A DNA stretch of 64,000 nt from Melaminivora suipulveris (lineage in GTDB: Bacteria; Pseudomonadota; Gammaproteobacteria; Burkholderiales; Burkholderiaceae_C), in contig NZ_CP027667.1 in assembly GCF_003008575.1 (NCBI RefSeq), positions 2,112,501 through 2,176,500 of the forward strand. Direction: 5' to 3'. How positions within the stretch are numbered: position 1 is the stretch's first letter; the number at the start of each line of letters is the position of its first letter. The translations under genes were made by a program, and so were the position numbers. Below, one piece after another: positions 53,674-62,429 of this stretch. A model generated the notes under the pieces. The model saw nothing but the letters and a program-made list of their open reading frames with translations. It made no database searches and had not been told where the DNA came from.

Positions 53674-54717
53674 CTAGGGCTCTGGAGGCCGCTCGAACAC
53701 CTCGGCCAGCGTGCGGGCGCCCAGCAGGCGATCCGTCCACGCCTCCAACTGCTGCGAGTCGGCGCTGCCCAGCGCCGCCAGTGTTTGATGCGACAGCGGG
53801 CCGAAGCGAGCGACCAGCAGGCGCTGCAGAACGCGGGCTTCGCCCTCCGCGCGGCCTTCCATGCGGCCTTTTTGCAAGCCTTCCTGCAGCCCCTTTTGCA
53901 ATCCTTTTTGCAATCCTTTTTGCAGCCCCTCCGCGCGCCCTCGCTCGATCCCCTCTTGCCGGTGCTGCTGCGCCCATTCCTCGAATCTTGTAGCCAGTGT
54001 CATCTTCAACTCCTTCAAGTCTTGTACCTTGGGCAGCGCCATGGCGTTGCCGCTTCGGCGCAGCAGCACCGCCCGTATCCAGATGGCGAACACGCGCGTC
54101 AGCTCCGGATTGTCCGCCAGCCAGTCCTTGAGCGAGTCGATCAGCCCCAGCACCTCGCCCTGGCTTTGCGGCCTTTGCAGCCGCATCATCGCCGCCGCCA
54201 GGTTGCGCATCCTCGCCAGCCCCGCCGGCGTGTACTGGTTCTCTGCAATCAAGAGGTATTCCAGGCTGGGCAGATATTGCGCCACCAGGCCCGGCACCTT
54301 GGGGATCAGAGTCTGCACGTTGGTTGCCGCCGTCCAGGGCGCGTCCCCGTTGTACAGGACGATGGGCAGCACGGGTGGCAGCTTCCTGTCGGGCAACACC
54401 TGTTTGGCCTTGATCAGGTCCTGGTACAACAGACCCACGTAGCTCATCATGCGCACGGCCATCCACGCATCGACCTTGGCCTGGAACTCGATCAGGATGT
54501 ACAGGTAAACCCAGTCGGGGCCGACCTTGACGCGCCAGACCACGTCCTGAGCCCGGTGGCGCAGGTCATCCGACACATAGCTGCCCGGCATCTTCTCAAG
54601 CGTCGAATAGTCCAGGCTGTGCAGCCACTCGTCGGGCACGAAGCCCAGGATCAGGTCGCGCACCAGCTCGGGCGCTGAGAACAGCAGCTTGTACGAGGCG
54701 TCGTGCTCGGCGGGCAT
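53674..54717 (-). CDS. Rpn/YhgA-type PD-(D/E)xK nuclease (recombination-promoting, transposase-like)
   Basis: 347 residues. The N-terminal YhgA-like/Rpn domain has HDASYKLLFSAPELVRDLIL, YILIEFQAKVDAWMAVRMMS (the catalytic IEFQxK core) and LPPVLPIVLYNGDAPWTAAT. A C-terminal DUF4351-like end (LQRLLVARFGPLSHQTLAAL) follows a charged linker with four-residue repeats (GLQK x4 with one GLQE variant). Rpn proteins are DNA endonucleases that promote RecA-independent recombination. The linker is coded by a 12-bp tandem array, so its length could vary between strains. Confidence 0.88.
   Translation of the reverse strand: MPAEHDASYKLLFSAPELVRDLILGFVPDEWLHSLDYSTLEKMPGSYVSDDLRHRAQDVVWRVKVGPDWVYLYILIEFQAKVDAWMAVRMMSYVGLLYQDLIKAKQVLPDRKLPPVLPIVLYNGDAPWTAATNVQTLIPKVPGLVAQYLPSLEYLLIAENQYTPAGLARMRNLAAAMMRLQRPQSQGEVLGLIDSLKDWLADNPELTRVFAIWIRAVLLRRSGNAMALPKVQDLKELKMTLATRFEEWAQQHRQEGIERGRAEGLQKGLQKGLQKGLQEGLQKGRMEGRAEGEARVLQRLLVARFGPLSHQTLAALGSADSQQLEAWTDRLLGARTLAEVFERPPEP
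53869..53928. repeat. 12-bp tandem repeat inside the Rpn-type gene
   Basis: Five consecutive 12-base units (tttttgcaagcc, ttcctgcagccc, cttttgcaatcc, tttttgcaatcc, tttttgcagccc) encode GLQ-K/E repeats on the minus strand. The 12-base period keeps the frame when copies are gained or lost. Confidence 0.85.
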
Positions 54718-54756
54718 GGGGCGGATTGTAGAAGTGGGGTCGGGTATTCAAAACTG

Positions 54757-54815
54757 ATAGCTGACTGCGCTTATTCCACGCCGACCAAGGCCGGTTTTCA
54801 CGGAAAACGACAAAT
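54757..54815 (+). repeat. Dispersed repeat, copy 7
   Basis: ctgatagctgactgcgctta, then ccacgccgaccaaggccggt and a ttttcac tail. It sits between the Rpn-type gene start and the 3' end of the transposase gene, 45 bases from the latter. Confidence 0.75.
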
Positions 54816-54859
54816 ATGCGCTCCATCGCCTCGACTCCCCGATGCATGGGCGCCGCCGC

Positions 54860-55960
54860 TCAGCCAAACACCCGCCGCGCCGCCCGCATCCCGTGCAAAA
54901 AGCGTGTCTGCCGCCGCGCGCACAGGCGCGCAAGCTGGGCTGGCGCACCCACGGCGGAGCCGAACTCCTGCAGGAAGGTAGCGGCCATGCCGATGAACGC
55001 CTCGGCCTCCAGGCCCAGACGGTCCAGCAGGGCCGGCGCCTGCGCCGCGATGTGGCCCCTCTTGTGCGGATGCACCTGCCGGCCGGTCCAGTCCACCAGC
55101 TCGGCATAGTCGTGCCAGCCAAAAGGCACGGCCCAGGGCGTGCGGCCCGTGGCGTCGAAGGGCATCAAGGGCGCTTGCGGCGCAGGTGCGGATGGCTGGC
55201 AGGCCACCTGGCCGGGCGGCTGCACGGTGGCATCGGCGCCTTCTTTTGAGTCAGGCCGGGGCTCCTCCAATGCCAGCGCCGGCTCCGGCTGCGCTGCGGG
55301 CTCCAGCGGCTCGGCCGCCGCGCCGCGCAGCCGCTCCTGAATCGAGGTGTAGTCCGATTCCTCCGGCGTGGCCGCGATACCGGCGCGCACCGGGTTCAGG
55401 TCCACATAGGCCATCGCCGCCAGCACGGCACGCTCGTCCAGCAGCGCCTGGCTCTTGAAGCGCCCCTCCCAGAACCGGCCCGTGCAGCCGTCTTCCGCAT
55501 TGGCCTGGCGGGCCAGCGATTCATTGAGCACGCGCATGAACCACGACAAATCCTGCAGCCGCGCGCGCAGCGTGGCCGCCATCTCCCGCGTTTTCTCCAG
55601 CTCCGCCTGGCCCATCTGCGCCCGCGCAGGCGACAGATAGCGCTGCACCAGCAGCGGGCCGGTGAACAGTTGCGTCCAGCGTTGAAGCACCTGCTCATCG
55701 CTCCACGCCTGCGCCCGCTCGCCGTCGATGCGCAGCACCACGTGGTAGTGGTTGCTCATGACCGCGTAGGCCGCGACGTCGATGGCAAAGATGTGCGCCA
55801 ACTCCTTGATGCGGGTGGCGATCCAGCCGCGGCGGTGCTCGAAGCTCTGGCCGCTGTGGTGATCATGGCCGCACAGGAAGGCACGGCGCACGCAGCGCGA
55901 GACGCAGTGGTACCAGGGCGTGTCGGCCAGGCTGACGAGGGTAGAGCGTGGGCGGGTCAT
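54860..55960 (-). CDS. REP-associated tyrosine transposase (Y1/HUH, IS200-related)
   Basis: 366 residues. The first 200 are a Y1 transposase domain: LADTPWYHCVSRCVRRAFLC, RIKELAHIFAIDVAAYAVMS, the metal-binding HUH motif in NHYHVVL, and GCTGRFWEGRFKSQALLDER with AYVDLNPVRAGIAATPEESD, a run characteristic of RAYT proteins. The last 160 residues are an unusually long proline/alanine-rich extension ending in a helical tail. RAYTs are domesticated single-copy transposases that mobilise small palindromic repeats. No terminal inverted repeats or IS ends are visible. Confidence 0.88.
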   Translation of the reverse strand: MTRPRSTLVSLADTPWYHCVSRCVRRAFLCGHDHHSGQSFEHRRGWIATRIKELAHIFAIDVAAYAVMSNHYHVVLRIDGERAQAWSDEQVLQRWTQLFTGPLLVQRYLSPARAQMGQAELEKTREMAATLRARLQDLSWFMRVLNESLARQANAEDGCTGRFWEGRFKSQALLDERAVLAAMAYVDLNPVRAGIAATPEESDYTSIQERLRGAAAEPLEPAAQPEPALALEEPRPDSKEGADATVQPPGQVACQPSAPAPQAPLMPFDATGRTPWAVPFGWHDYAELVDWTGRQVHPHKRGHIAAQAPALLDRLGLEAEAFIGMAATFLQEFGSAVGAPAQLARLCARRQTRFLHGMRAARRVFG

Positions 55961-56038
55961 GGTGGAGGTGGAGGAGAGTAAGAGGCAGTGGGTGGGCCGT
56001 CAACTAGGTGGGTGTCCTTTATTTGGCTCCGCTCCTAT

Positions 56039-56066
56039 AAAAGAGAGCGCCTAAGCGCTCTCTTTT
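56039..56066 (-). terminator. Intrinsic terminator after pilA
   Basis: Perfect 12-base arms aaaagagagcgc (56039-56050) and gcgctctctttt (56055-56066) with a four-base loop; on the minus strand the stem ends in a T run. It starts 17 bases past the pilin stop and is nearly symmetric, so it may also stop transcription from the other side. Confidence 0.9.
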
Positions 56067-56082
56067 ATTTAAGATTAATCGG

Positions 56083-56523
56083 TTATCGGCAATTCGCAGG
56101 CAAGAATTTCTTGGCGATCGTGCTGCTTGTGCACTGCCAATCCAGGATTCCAGCGTTGCCGGCGTTGGCCGTCGGTGTCAAAACAAAATTGCCTTGAGCA
56201 GCAGTAGGAATTGCAGGAGCCGCTGCTGTTGCAGCGGTGACTACGCCGTTTGCTACTGCCAGGCTAGCTACATATTGCGTAGCTTGCGTATCACATCCAG
56301 CCGCAGCATTATCTGCTGGCAAAGCGCCCTTGGATTGATAATATTCAGTTACGGAGTTCTTGCACGAGCTTGCCGCCGTAATTATTTCAGTAATCTTGGC
56401 GCGCGTAGTGTAATCCTGATAAGCCGGCAACGCCACAGCCGCCAAAATACCAATAATCGCCACCACGATCATCAGTTCGATCAGGGTAAAACCCTTTTGT
56501 ACGGAACGCATCGTACGCTTCAT
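56083..56523 (-). CDS. pilA: Type IV major pilin (PilA)
   Basis: 146 residues from the ATG at 56521-56523, preceded by gaggaggaaatc. Prepilin leader [11 protein letters not shown] (11 residues) is cut by PilD before Phe12; the mature protein begins [20 protein letters not shown] with Glu at +5. The globular part has Cys residues forming a likely terminal disulfide loop ([15 protein letters not shown]) plus an inner pair. Polymerises into pili for twitching, attachment and DNA uptake. G+C is lower and codon use different from the neighbours, as is common for pilin genes exchanged between strains. A sigma-54 site lies 110 bases upstream. Confidence 0.95.
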   Translation of the reverse strand: MKRTMRSVQKGFTLIELMIVVAIIGILAAVALPAYQDYTTRAKITEIITAASSCKNSVTEYYQSKGALPADNAAAGCDTQATQYVASLAVANGVVTAATAAAPAIPTAAQGNFVLTPTANAGNAGILDWQCTSSTIAKKFLPANCR

Positions 56524-56633
56524 GATTTCCTCCTCAGGATGAGAGAACAACAAGCCAGTAAACAAGCAACCACCCGCAAAAAACCTCAATTGAATCCAAC
56601 AAGAAAGAAGGCTGCGCGGGCTGGTGGTTGTGT

Positions 56634-56649
56634 TGCAGGTACCGTGCCA
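56634..56649 (-). promoter_or_regulatory. Sigma-54 (RpoN) promoter of pilA
   Basis: On the minus strand the site reads TGGCACGGTACCTGCA, matching the -24/-12 consensus TGGCACG-N4-TTGCW at every position but one, with correct spacing. It lies about 110 bases before the pilA start, predicting a leader of roughly 100 bases. PilS/PilR-RpoN control of pilA is well established in other proteobacteria; here it is inferred from the site. Confidence 0.85.
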
Positions 56650-56825
56650 GCTACATCGCGCGGCGCGGCAACGCGGGCCGGGCGGTGTTTGCGCCTCTTG
56701 GGCGCCTCCTGACAGCTCCCGAGGTGTGAGCGGTTGTCAAATTTGTATGCCCTGCCTGTCCCTTGCCCATCATCCCCGGTCTGCTTCCGGCGATGCGCAA
56801 GCCCTTCAAACCACCCCCAAAGCGC

Positions 56826-56884
56826 AAAAATCAGCTCAAATCGGCCCTCAGTCGGCGTCAATCAATGCGATGTTGCTATAAAAG
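56826..56884 (-). repeat. Dispersed repeat, copy 8
   Basis: Minus-strand order: tttatagcaa, catcgcattgattgacgccg, actgagggccgatttgagct. Together with copy 9 it lies in the 930-base gap between pilA and vapC, which otherwise holds the pilA promoter and the brnA fragment. Confidence 0.75.
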
Positions 56885-57050
56885 TAGGAGCAACACGGAT
56901 TGCCCAAGAGCGCCGCCGACAACACGCCGACCCCATGCCCAGGCGGGCTGTCCACAAGGCCGGGCAACCCATGGACTGTTCCTGCTCCACCTCTTACCGC
57001 CAGCGTCGGTTGTATGCAGTGCGGCAGTGCGGCGCGCCCGTTCAGCTCGG

Positions 57051-57182
57051 TCAAGCGGCCGGGTGCGTGCGCAGCCAATCCTTGAGGCCGTCGTTCATCC
57101 GCGTTTGCCAGCCCGGCCCAGCGGCCCGGAAGGCTGCCAGCACCTCGCGGTCGATGCGCAGAGCCACCTGTTCCTTTGCGCC
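57051..57182 (-). pseudogene. Orphan 3' fragment of a BrnA-type antitoxin gene
   Basis: About 43 codons encode AKEQVALRIDREVLAAFRAA and GPGWQTRMNDGLKDWLRTHP, the C-terminal ribbon-helix-helix of BrnA antitoxins, which normally follow a brnT toxin gene. No brnT gene and no BrnA N-terminus are present: upstream the frame runs into short tandem catccacc repeats and a dispersed repeat. An 85-codon open frame exists through the region (to 57308), but its first half looks like translated repeat sequence. Most likely a relic of a lost brnTA module. Confidence 0.65.
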
Positions 57183-57296
57183 TCGGCGCTGGCCGTGCGG
57201 TAGCCGATGTTCCGCGCTTTGCTCCGCGCCTATTCGCCCATCCACCCATCCACCCATCCAGCCTGCAAGCGCCAGGAAAAGGGGGCGTGGAGGGGA

Positions 57297-57352
57297 AATT
57301 TGGGTCAAATCCGCCTTTAGTCGCCGTCAATCAACGGGATGCCGCTATAAAA
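57297..57352 (-). repeat. Dispersed repeat, copy 9
   Basis: Minus-strand order: tttatagcgg, catcccgttgattgacggcg, actaaaggcggatttgaccc. Similarity to copy 8 continues loosely for some 80 bases beyond the repeat on the plus-strand right side, suggesting that copies 8 and 9 arose by a local duplication. Confidence 0.7.
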
Positions 57353-57453
57353 ACAGAAGTGACGCCGCTGGCCATGCAGAAGCGCCGCTCGCGGCAAGCC
57401 GATCCCTTGCCGATCCAATCCGGTTGCCTGCCGGGCAGGTGAGGTGAAAGAGG

Positions 57454-57870
57454 TTAGCTGCCCGAGCCGACCCAGTTCTCGACCACCAACCCCGGCACGC
57501 GCCCGAACTCCCGCACGTTGTTGGTGACCATGGCGAGCCCCTCGCTGCGCGCATGGGCTGCGAGGTGCAGATCGTTGACACCGATGGGCTGGCCCAGTCT
57601 CTCCAGCTCGGCGCGGATGGTGCCGTAGTGCTGCGCTGCCTTGCTGCCGTAGGGCAGCACTTCCAGGCGGCTGCAAAAGTCGTCGATGACCGCCAAGTTG
57701 GCGCTCGGCTGGCTGCTCTTTTCCGCACCGTGCACCAGCTCCGCGAGGGTGATGGCGGAAATCGCCATGCGGCTGGCATGCTGATTGAACAGCGACAGCA
57801 CTTCGATGGGCCGCCGCTTCAGGACATAGATGACGATGTTGGTGTCCAGCAAGTAGCGCAGCGTCGCCAT
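57454..57870 (-). CDS. vapC: VapC-type PIN-domain ribonuclease toxin
   Basis: 138 residues from the ATG at 57868-57870. PIN active-site acids: Asp9 (RYLLDTNIVIY), Glu44 (ITLAELVHGAEKS) and Asp100 (GVNDLHLAAHA), with the usual late VTNNVREFGRVPGL. VapC toxins cleave initiator tRNA or rRNA when freed from VapB. The start shares one base with the antitoxin stop (TGATG), as expected for coupled synthesis with antitoxin first. The FitB-like VTNN-REF-RVPGL ending places it in the large VapC/FitB group. Confidence 0.95.
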   Translation of the reverse strand: MATLRYLLDTNIVIYVLKRRPIEVLSLFNQHASRMAISAITLAELVHGAEKSSQPSANLAVIDDFCSRLEVLPYGSKAAQHYGTIRAELERLGQPIGVNDLHLAAHARSEGLAMVTNNVREFGRVPGLVVENWVGSGS

Positions 57871-58103
57871 CAAAGCGCATCCCGGTCAGGCTGCTGCTGG
57901 CTGGCGCGCTCGGGCAGGAAATCGGCACTCACCTGGGGGCCGCCGATGAAGAAGCTGTCCCAACTCTGATCCAGCGGCGAAATGATGCGCTCGCTGCCGC
58001 GTACGCGCATCCTGACCTGGCGCACTCCGTCGGGCAGGCGCATGTCAACCGGAAGCCGGACGGCCTGCGTCCGGTTATTGATGAACACAGTGGTGATAGT
58101 CAT
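57870..58103 (-). CDS. vapB: VapB-type AbrB/MazE-fold antitoxin
   Basis: 77 residues from the ATG at 58101-58103. The N-terminal swapped-hairpin DNA-binding fold is seen in TITTVFINNRTQAVRLPVDM, typical of VapB (SpoVT/AbrB) antitoxins. The C-terminal half (SWDSFFIGGPQVSADFLPER) is the part expected to wrap the toxin, as in the SWDSFF element of VapB homologues. It represses its own operon together with VapC. An in-frame start ten codons upstream is possible but weaker. Confidence 0.93.
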   Translation of the reverse strand: MTITTVFINNRTQAVRLPVDMRLPDGVRQVRMRVRGSERIISPLDQSWDSFFIGGPQVSADFLPERASQQQPDRDAL

Positions 58104-58213
58104 TGCCAAGACCTCGCAGGGTGTATATGGCAAAAGTATATGGCTCCGCTTTGGCTCGCTGCAAGCGGCGGTACACGGACGGCTGGGACGCGTTTATTCC
58201 TTGATATCCAACG

Positions 58214-58227
58214 CTGATAATTATCAG
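58214..58227. promoter_or_regulatory. A/T-rich palindrome upstream of vapBC
   Basis: Perfect 14-base palindrome ctgataattatcag about 110 bases ahead of vapB, in the divergence-free gap of 181 bases between the FHA gene end and vapB. Such palindromes are typical VapBC autoregulation sites, but the distance to vapB is on the long side. Confidence 0.4.
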
Positions 58228-58284
58228 CCGCAGATAATTTTTAGCCATGTCCGAAGGCCTGCCCGCCACATGGGCCGGTGGCCT

Positions 58285-58989
58285 CTACCCCTGCACGAAC
58301 TCCATCTCCGTGCCAGCCAGCCCGATCCGGTCGCCGCTGTGCAAGGGCACGGCGCCAGTGGCCAGTGCCTGGCCGTTGAGCAGCGGCCGCTGCTCGCCCT
58401 CGACGTGCGCCAGCACGAAGCCGTGCGGGCGGCGGGTGATGGAGGCCACGGCCACGCCGGGCTTGCCCAGGGTGGTGACCACTTTGGTCAGCGCCACTTC
58501 GCGCCCGGCGGCCGGGCCGGTCACCACGCGCACGGATGCCTGCAGGAGGAGCGGCGGCACATGGGGAATGTGCGTGGCGACTGGCGGGCGGGGCACTGTC
58601 GTGCTGGGGTGGACGTTTGGAGGCGGGCTGCTCGGCACCACCGGAGCAGGAGCCATCCCCGGCCGGATGAACACGGTCTTTTCATACTCCGGCGGCTGCT
58701 CGTCCGCCAGGTAGCGCAGCTTGTAGTGGCCCATCTCCACCGTGTCGCCGCTGCGCAGCGCCTGGCGCTGGACGGGCTGGCCGTTGACCGTGGTGCCGTT
58801 GGTGCTGCCCAGGTCCTCGACCTCGGCGCTGCCGTCCGGCGCCAGCAGCACCACGGCATGCTCGCCGCTGACCGCCAGGTGGTCGATCACGATGTGGTTG
58901 TACGGGCGCCGGCCGACGGTGGTGCGCTCGCTGGTGAGGGGGACTTCCTTGATGACGACGCCGTCAATCGTGACAACCATTCGGGGCAT
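58285..58989 (-). CDS. FHA-domain protein
   Basis: 234 residues. The N-terminal FHA domain (about 15-95) has the phosphothreonine-binding set: TTVGRRPYNHIVIDH (GR), SGEHA (SxxH) and DLGSTNGTTVNGQ (NG). A proline-rich linker (about 110-150) follows, then a second beta-rich half with VVTGPAAGREVALTKVVTTL and GFVLAHVEGEQRPLLNGQAL that looks like a second, weaker FHA fold. It should bind phosphothreonine on a partner. It is encoded 108 bases downstream of a PP2C phosphatase on the same strand; no Ser/Thr kinase gene is visible. Confidence 0.92.
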   Translation of the reverse strand: MPRMVVTIDGVVIKEVPLTSERTTVGRRPYNHIVIDHLAVSGEHAVVLLAPDGSAEVEDLGSTNGTTVNGQPVQRQALRSGDTVEMGHYKLRYLADEQPPEYEKTVFIRPGMAPAPVVPSSPPPNVHPSTTVPRPPVATHIPHVPPLLLQASVRVVTGPAAGREVALTKVVTTLGKPGVAVASITRRPHGFVLAHVEGEQRPLLNGQALATGAVPLHSGDRIGLAGTEMEFVQG

Positions 58990-59097
58990 GTTGTGGGGGT
59001 TCCTTGGGCGGTTGATCGAGGCGGGTGCGGAAAGGCGTTGAAACGAAACAAAATGTCAGGGCATTGTTGCAAGCAATTTTCGGGCTCGCCAATGGCT

Positions 59098-60003
59098 TCA
59101 GCCCGGACCGTCGCTGCCCGGCGACAGGCGCGCGGCGCGCGGCATGCCGGGGCCGGGCGCGGGTGCGGCCGCGGCGGGCGGGGGCGCGCCGGCACCGGGC
59201 CGCGCCTGGGGCGCCGCTACCTGCGCCAGCACCACGCTGATGTTGTCGCGCCCGCCCAGGGCGTTGGCCAGGGCCACCATGCGGCGCGCCTTGTCCGCCA
59301 GCGGCACGGCCTGGCGCGCCAGTTCCTGCAGGTCGGCGTGCGGCATCTGCTCGGTCAGGCCGTCGGAGCACAGCAGGTACAGGTCGCCCGGCCGGGTGTC
59401 GAAGACGTTGACTTCCAGTGGCGTGACTTCTTCCGCGCCCAGGGCGCGCGTGACCAGGTTGCGCTGGCCGGAGACGGCCGCCTGCTCGGGCGTCAGCAAG
59501 CCGGCGTCGATTTGCTCTTGCAGCCACGAGTGGTCGCGCGTGATCTGCTGCAGCGCACCCTCGCGCAGCCGGTAGCCGCGCGAATCGCCCGCGTGGCCCA
59601 GGATCAGGTGGCTACCGCGCAGCACGCCGGCGACCAGCGTCGTGCCCATGCCCATGCATTGCGGGTTGGCCTGCGCGGCGTCCAGGATGGCGCGGTTGGC
59701 CAGCTCGGCGCTGGCCTGCAGCGCCTGGGCCACGGCGGCGGGCGCGGCGCCGCGCGCCTTGGCGCCGGTGAGCCACAGGCGCATGTGCTCGGCCACCTGT
59801 TCCACGGCCAGGCGGCTGGCCACCTCGCCGGCGTTGTAGCCGCCCATGCCATCGGCCAGCAGCATCAGGCCGAGCTGCGGGTGCACGGCCACCGCATCCT
59901 CGTTTTGAGCGCGCACGCGGCCGGTGTCGGTCAGCGCGTGGAATTCGACGGGCGGCGTGGAGGCCATGGCGCGTGGGGGTGTGGTAGCGGGTCGATACAT
60001 CAT
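59098..60003 (-). CDS. PP2C-type Ser/Thr protein phosphatase (Stp1-like)
   Basis: 301 residues from the ATG at 60001-60003; a second start at 59967 (MASTPPVEFHALTDTGRVR) is possible and no ribosome site decides. Metal-binding motifs of PP2C: RAQNEDAVAVHP, LADGMGGYNAGEVAS, GMGTTLVAGVL, GHAGDSRGYRLR, LCSDGLTEQM and GGRDNISVVLAQV. Ends in a proline/alanine-rich tail of 35 residues. Removes phosphate from Ser/Thr and probably counters a kinase encoded elsewhere. Followed by the FHA gene. Confidence 0.93.
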   Translation of the reverse strand: MMYRPATTPPRAMASTPPVEFHALTDTGRVRAQNEDAVAVHPQLGLMLLADGMGGYNAGEVASRLAVEQVAEHMRLWLTGAKARGAAPAAVAQALQASAELANRAILDAAQANPQCMGMGTTLVAGVLRGSHLILGHAGDSRGYRLREGALQQITRDHSWLQEQIDAGLLTPEQAAVSGQRNLVTRALGAEEVTPLEVNVFDTRPGDLYLLCSDGLTEQMPHADLQELARQAVPLADKARRMVALANALGGRDNISVVLAQVAAPQARPGAGAPPPAAAAPAPGPGMPRAARLSPGSDGPG

Positions 60004-60057
60004 AAGGAAGCCGCGGCCTGCCTTTGGCAGTGGCGCAGGCGCCGGCGGGACAGCGTG

Positions 60058-60088
60058 AAAAAAGCCAGCCGGGTCGCCCCGCTGGCTC
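60058..60088 (-). terminator. Intrinsic terminator of the sucCD operon
   Basis: Arms agccagc (60063-60069) and gctggct (60081-60087) with a C/G-rich centre; on the minus strand followed by six T. It lies 63 bases beyond the sucD stop. Confidence 0.88.
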
Positions 60089-60150
60089 TTTTCGCGCCGA
60101 GAGTGGCGCGGCATGCGCATGTTCTACGCACCGCTGCGCCCTCCCTCACA

Positions 60151-61044
60151 TCACAGCAGGCTCTTGAGCAGCCGCCCCATCTCCGACGGGTTGCGCGTGA
60201 TGGTGAAGCCGCACTCTTCCATGATGGCCAGCTTGGCATCCGCCGTGTCGGCGCCGCCGGAGATCAGCGCGCCGGCGTGGCCCATGCGCTTGCCGGGCGG
60301 GGCGGTGACGCCGGCGATGAAGCCGACGACGGGTTTCTTCATGTGGTCCTTGCACCAGCGCGCGGCCTCGGCCTCGTCCGGGCCGCCGATCTCGCCGATC
60401 ATGATCACGGCGTCGGTGTCCGGGTCGTCGTTGAAGGCGCGCATCACGTCGATGTGCTTGAGGCCATTGATCGGGTCGCCGCCGATGCCCACGGCGGTGG
60501 ACTGGCCGATGCCCAGCTCGGTCAATTGCGCCACGGCTTCATAGGTCAGCGTGCCGGAGCGCGAGACGACGCCGACGCGGCCCTTCTTGTGGATGTGGCC
60601 GGGCATGATGCCGATCTTGATCTCGTCGGGCGTGATCAGGCCGGGGCAGTTGGGGCCCAGCAGCAGGGTGCGCTTGCCGCCGGCGGCTTCCTTGGCCAGC
60701 ATCTTGTTGCGCACTTCCAGCATGTCGCGCACCGGGATGCCCTCGGTGATGCAGATCGCCAGGTCCAGGTCGGCCTCGACGGCCTCCAGAATGGCAGCGG
60801 CCGCGCCCGCCGGGGGCACGTAGATCACGCTGACGGTGGCGCCGGTCTGCTGCGCGGCTTCCCGGACGCTGGCGTAGATGGGGATGTTGAAGATGGCCTC
60901 GCCGGCCTTCTTGGGGTTCACGCCGGCGACGAAGCAGTGCTTGCCGTTGGCGTATTCCTGGCACTTCTCGGTGTGGAACTGGCCGGTCTTGCCGGTGATG
61001 CCCTGGGTGATGACCTTCGTGTCTTTGTTGATGTAGATCGACAT
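60151..61044 (-). CDS. sucD: Succinate-CoA ligase [ADP-forming] subunit alpha
   Basis: 297 residues. Opens [20 protein letters not shown] with the CoA-binding Rossmann fold, [40 protein letters not shown], and the active-site region [20 protein letters not shown] followed by [10 protein letters not shown] with the phosphohistidine. With SucC it makes ATP from succinyl-CoA in the TCA cycle. It is 19 bases after sucC and is followed by a strong terminator. Confidence 0.97.
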   Translation of the reverse strand: MSIYINKDTKVITQGITGKTGQFHTEKCQEYANGKHCFVAGVNPKKAGEAIFNIPIYASVREAAQQTGATVSVIYVPPAGAAAAILEAVEADLDLAICITEGIPVRDMLEVRNKMLAKEAAGGKRTLLLGPNCPGLITPDEIKIGIMPGHIHKKGRVGVVSRSGTLTYEAVAQLTELGIGQSTAVGIGGDPINGLKHIDVMRAFNDDPDTDAVIMIGEIGGPDEAEAARWCKDHMKKPVVGFIAGVTAPPGKRMGHAGALISGGADTADAKLAIMEECGFTITRNPSEMGRLLKSLL

Positions 61045-61063
61045 GTTCTGTGCTCTCCAGGGC

Positions 61064-62224
<1,161 letters not shown>

Positions 62225-62429
62225 GAGCGGGGTCTCTCTCAGGGAAGGGGTGGGTTTAGTACCCGTGCGCGACACGCGGCAGGAGACAAGACAACAACCG
62301 AAGGCAGTCGGACCGCAGGCTCGGGACAGGCAGCCGGCAACTGTATCATGCTGCAATGCACCATTGTGCTGGCGCAAACTTACCCGGACTTGACGGCCAG
62401 GCCGCCGGTCCCGATTGAGAGGAGCTCCC

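Noticed and set aside
54860..55960. Complete IS200/IS605 insertion sequence
   Set aside because: The transposase belongs to the RAYT-like group, and I could not find IS-type subterminal hairpins or a TnpB gene.
57230..57275. Short catccacc tandem repeats as a possible CRISPR or VNTR
   Set aside because: Only about three 8-base units with no spacers; too short for a CRISPR array. No CRISPR or cas gene is seen anywhere in the window.
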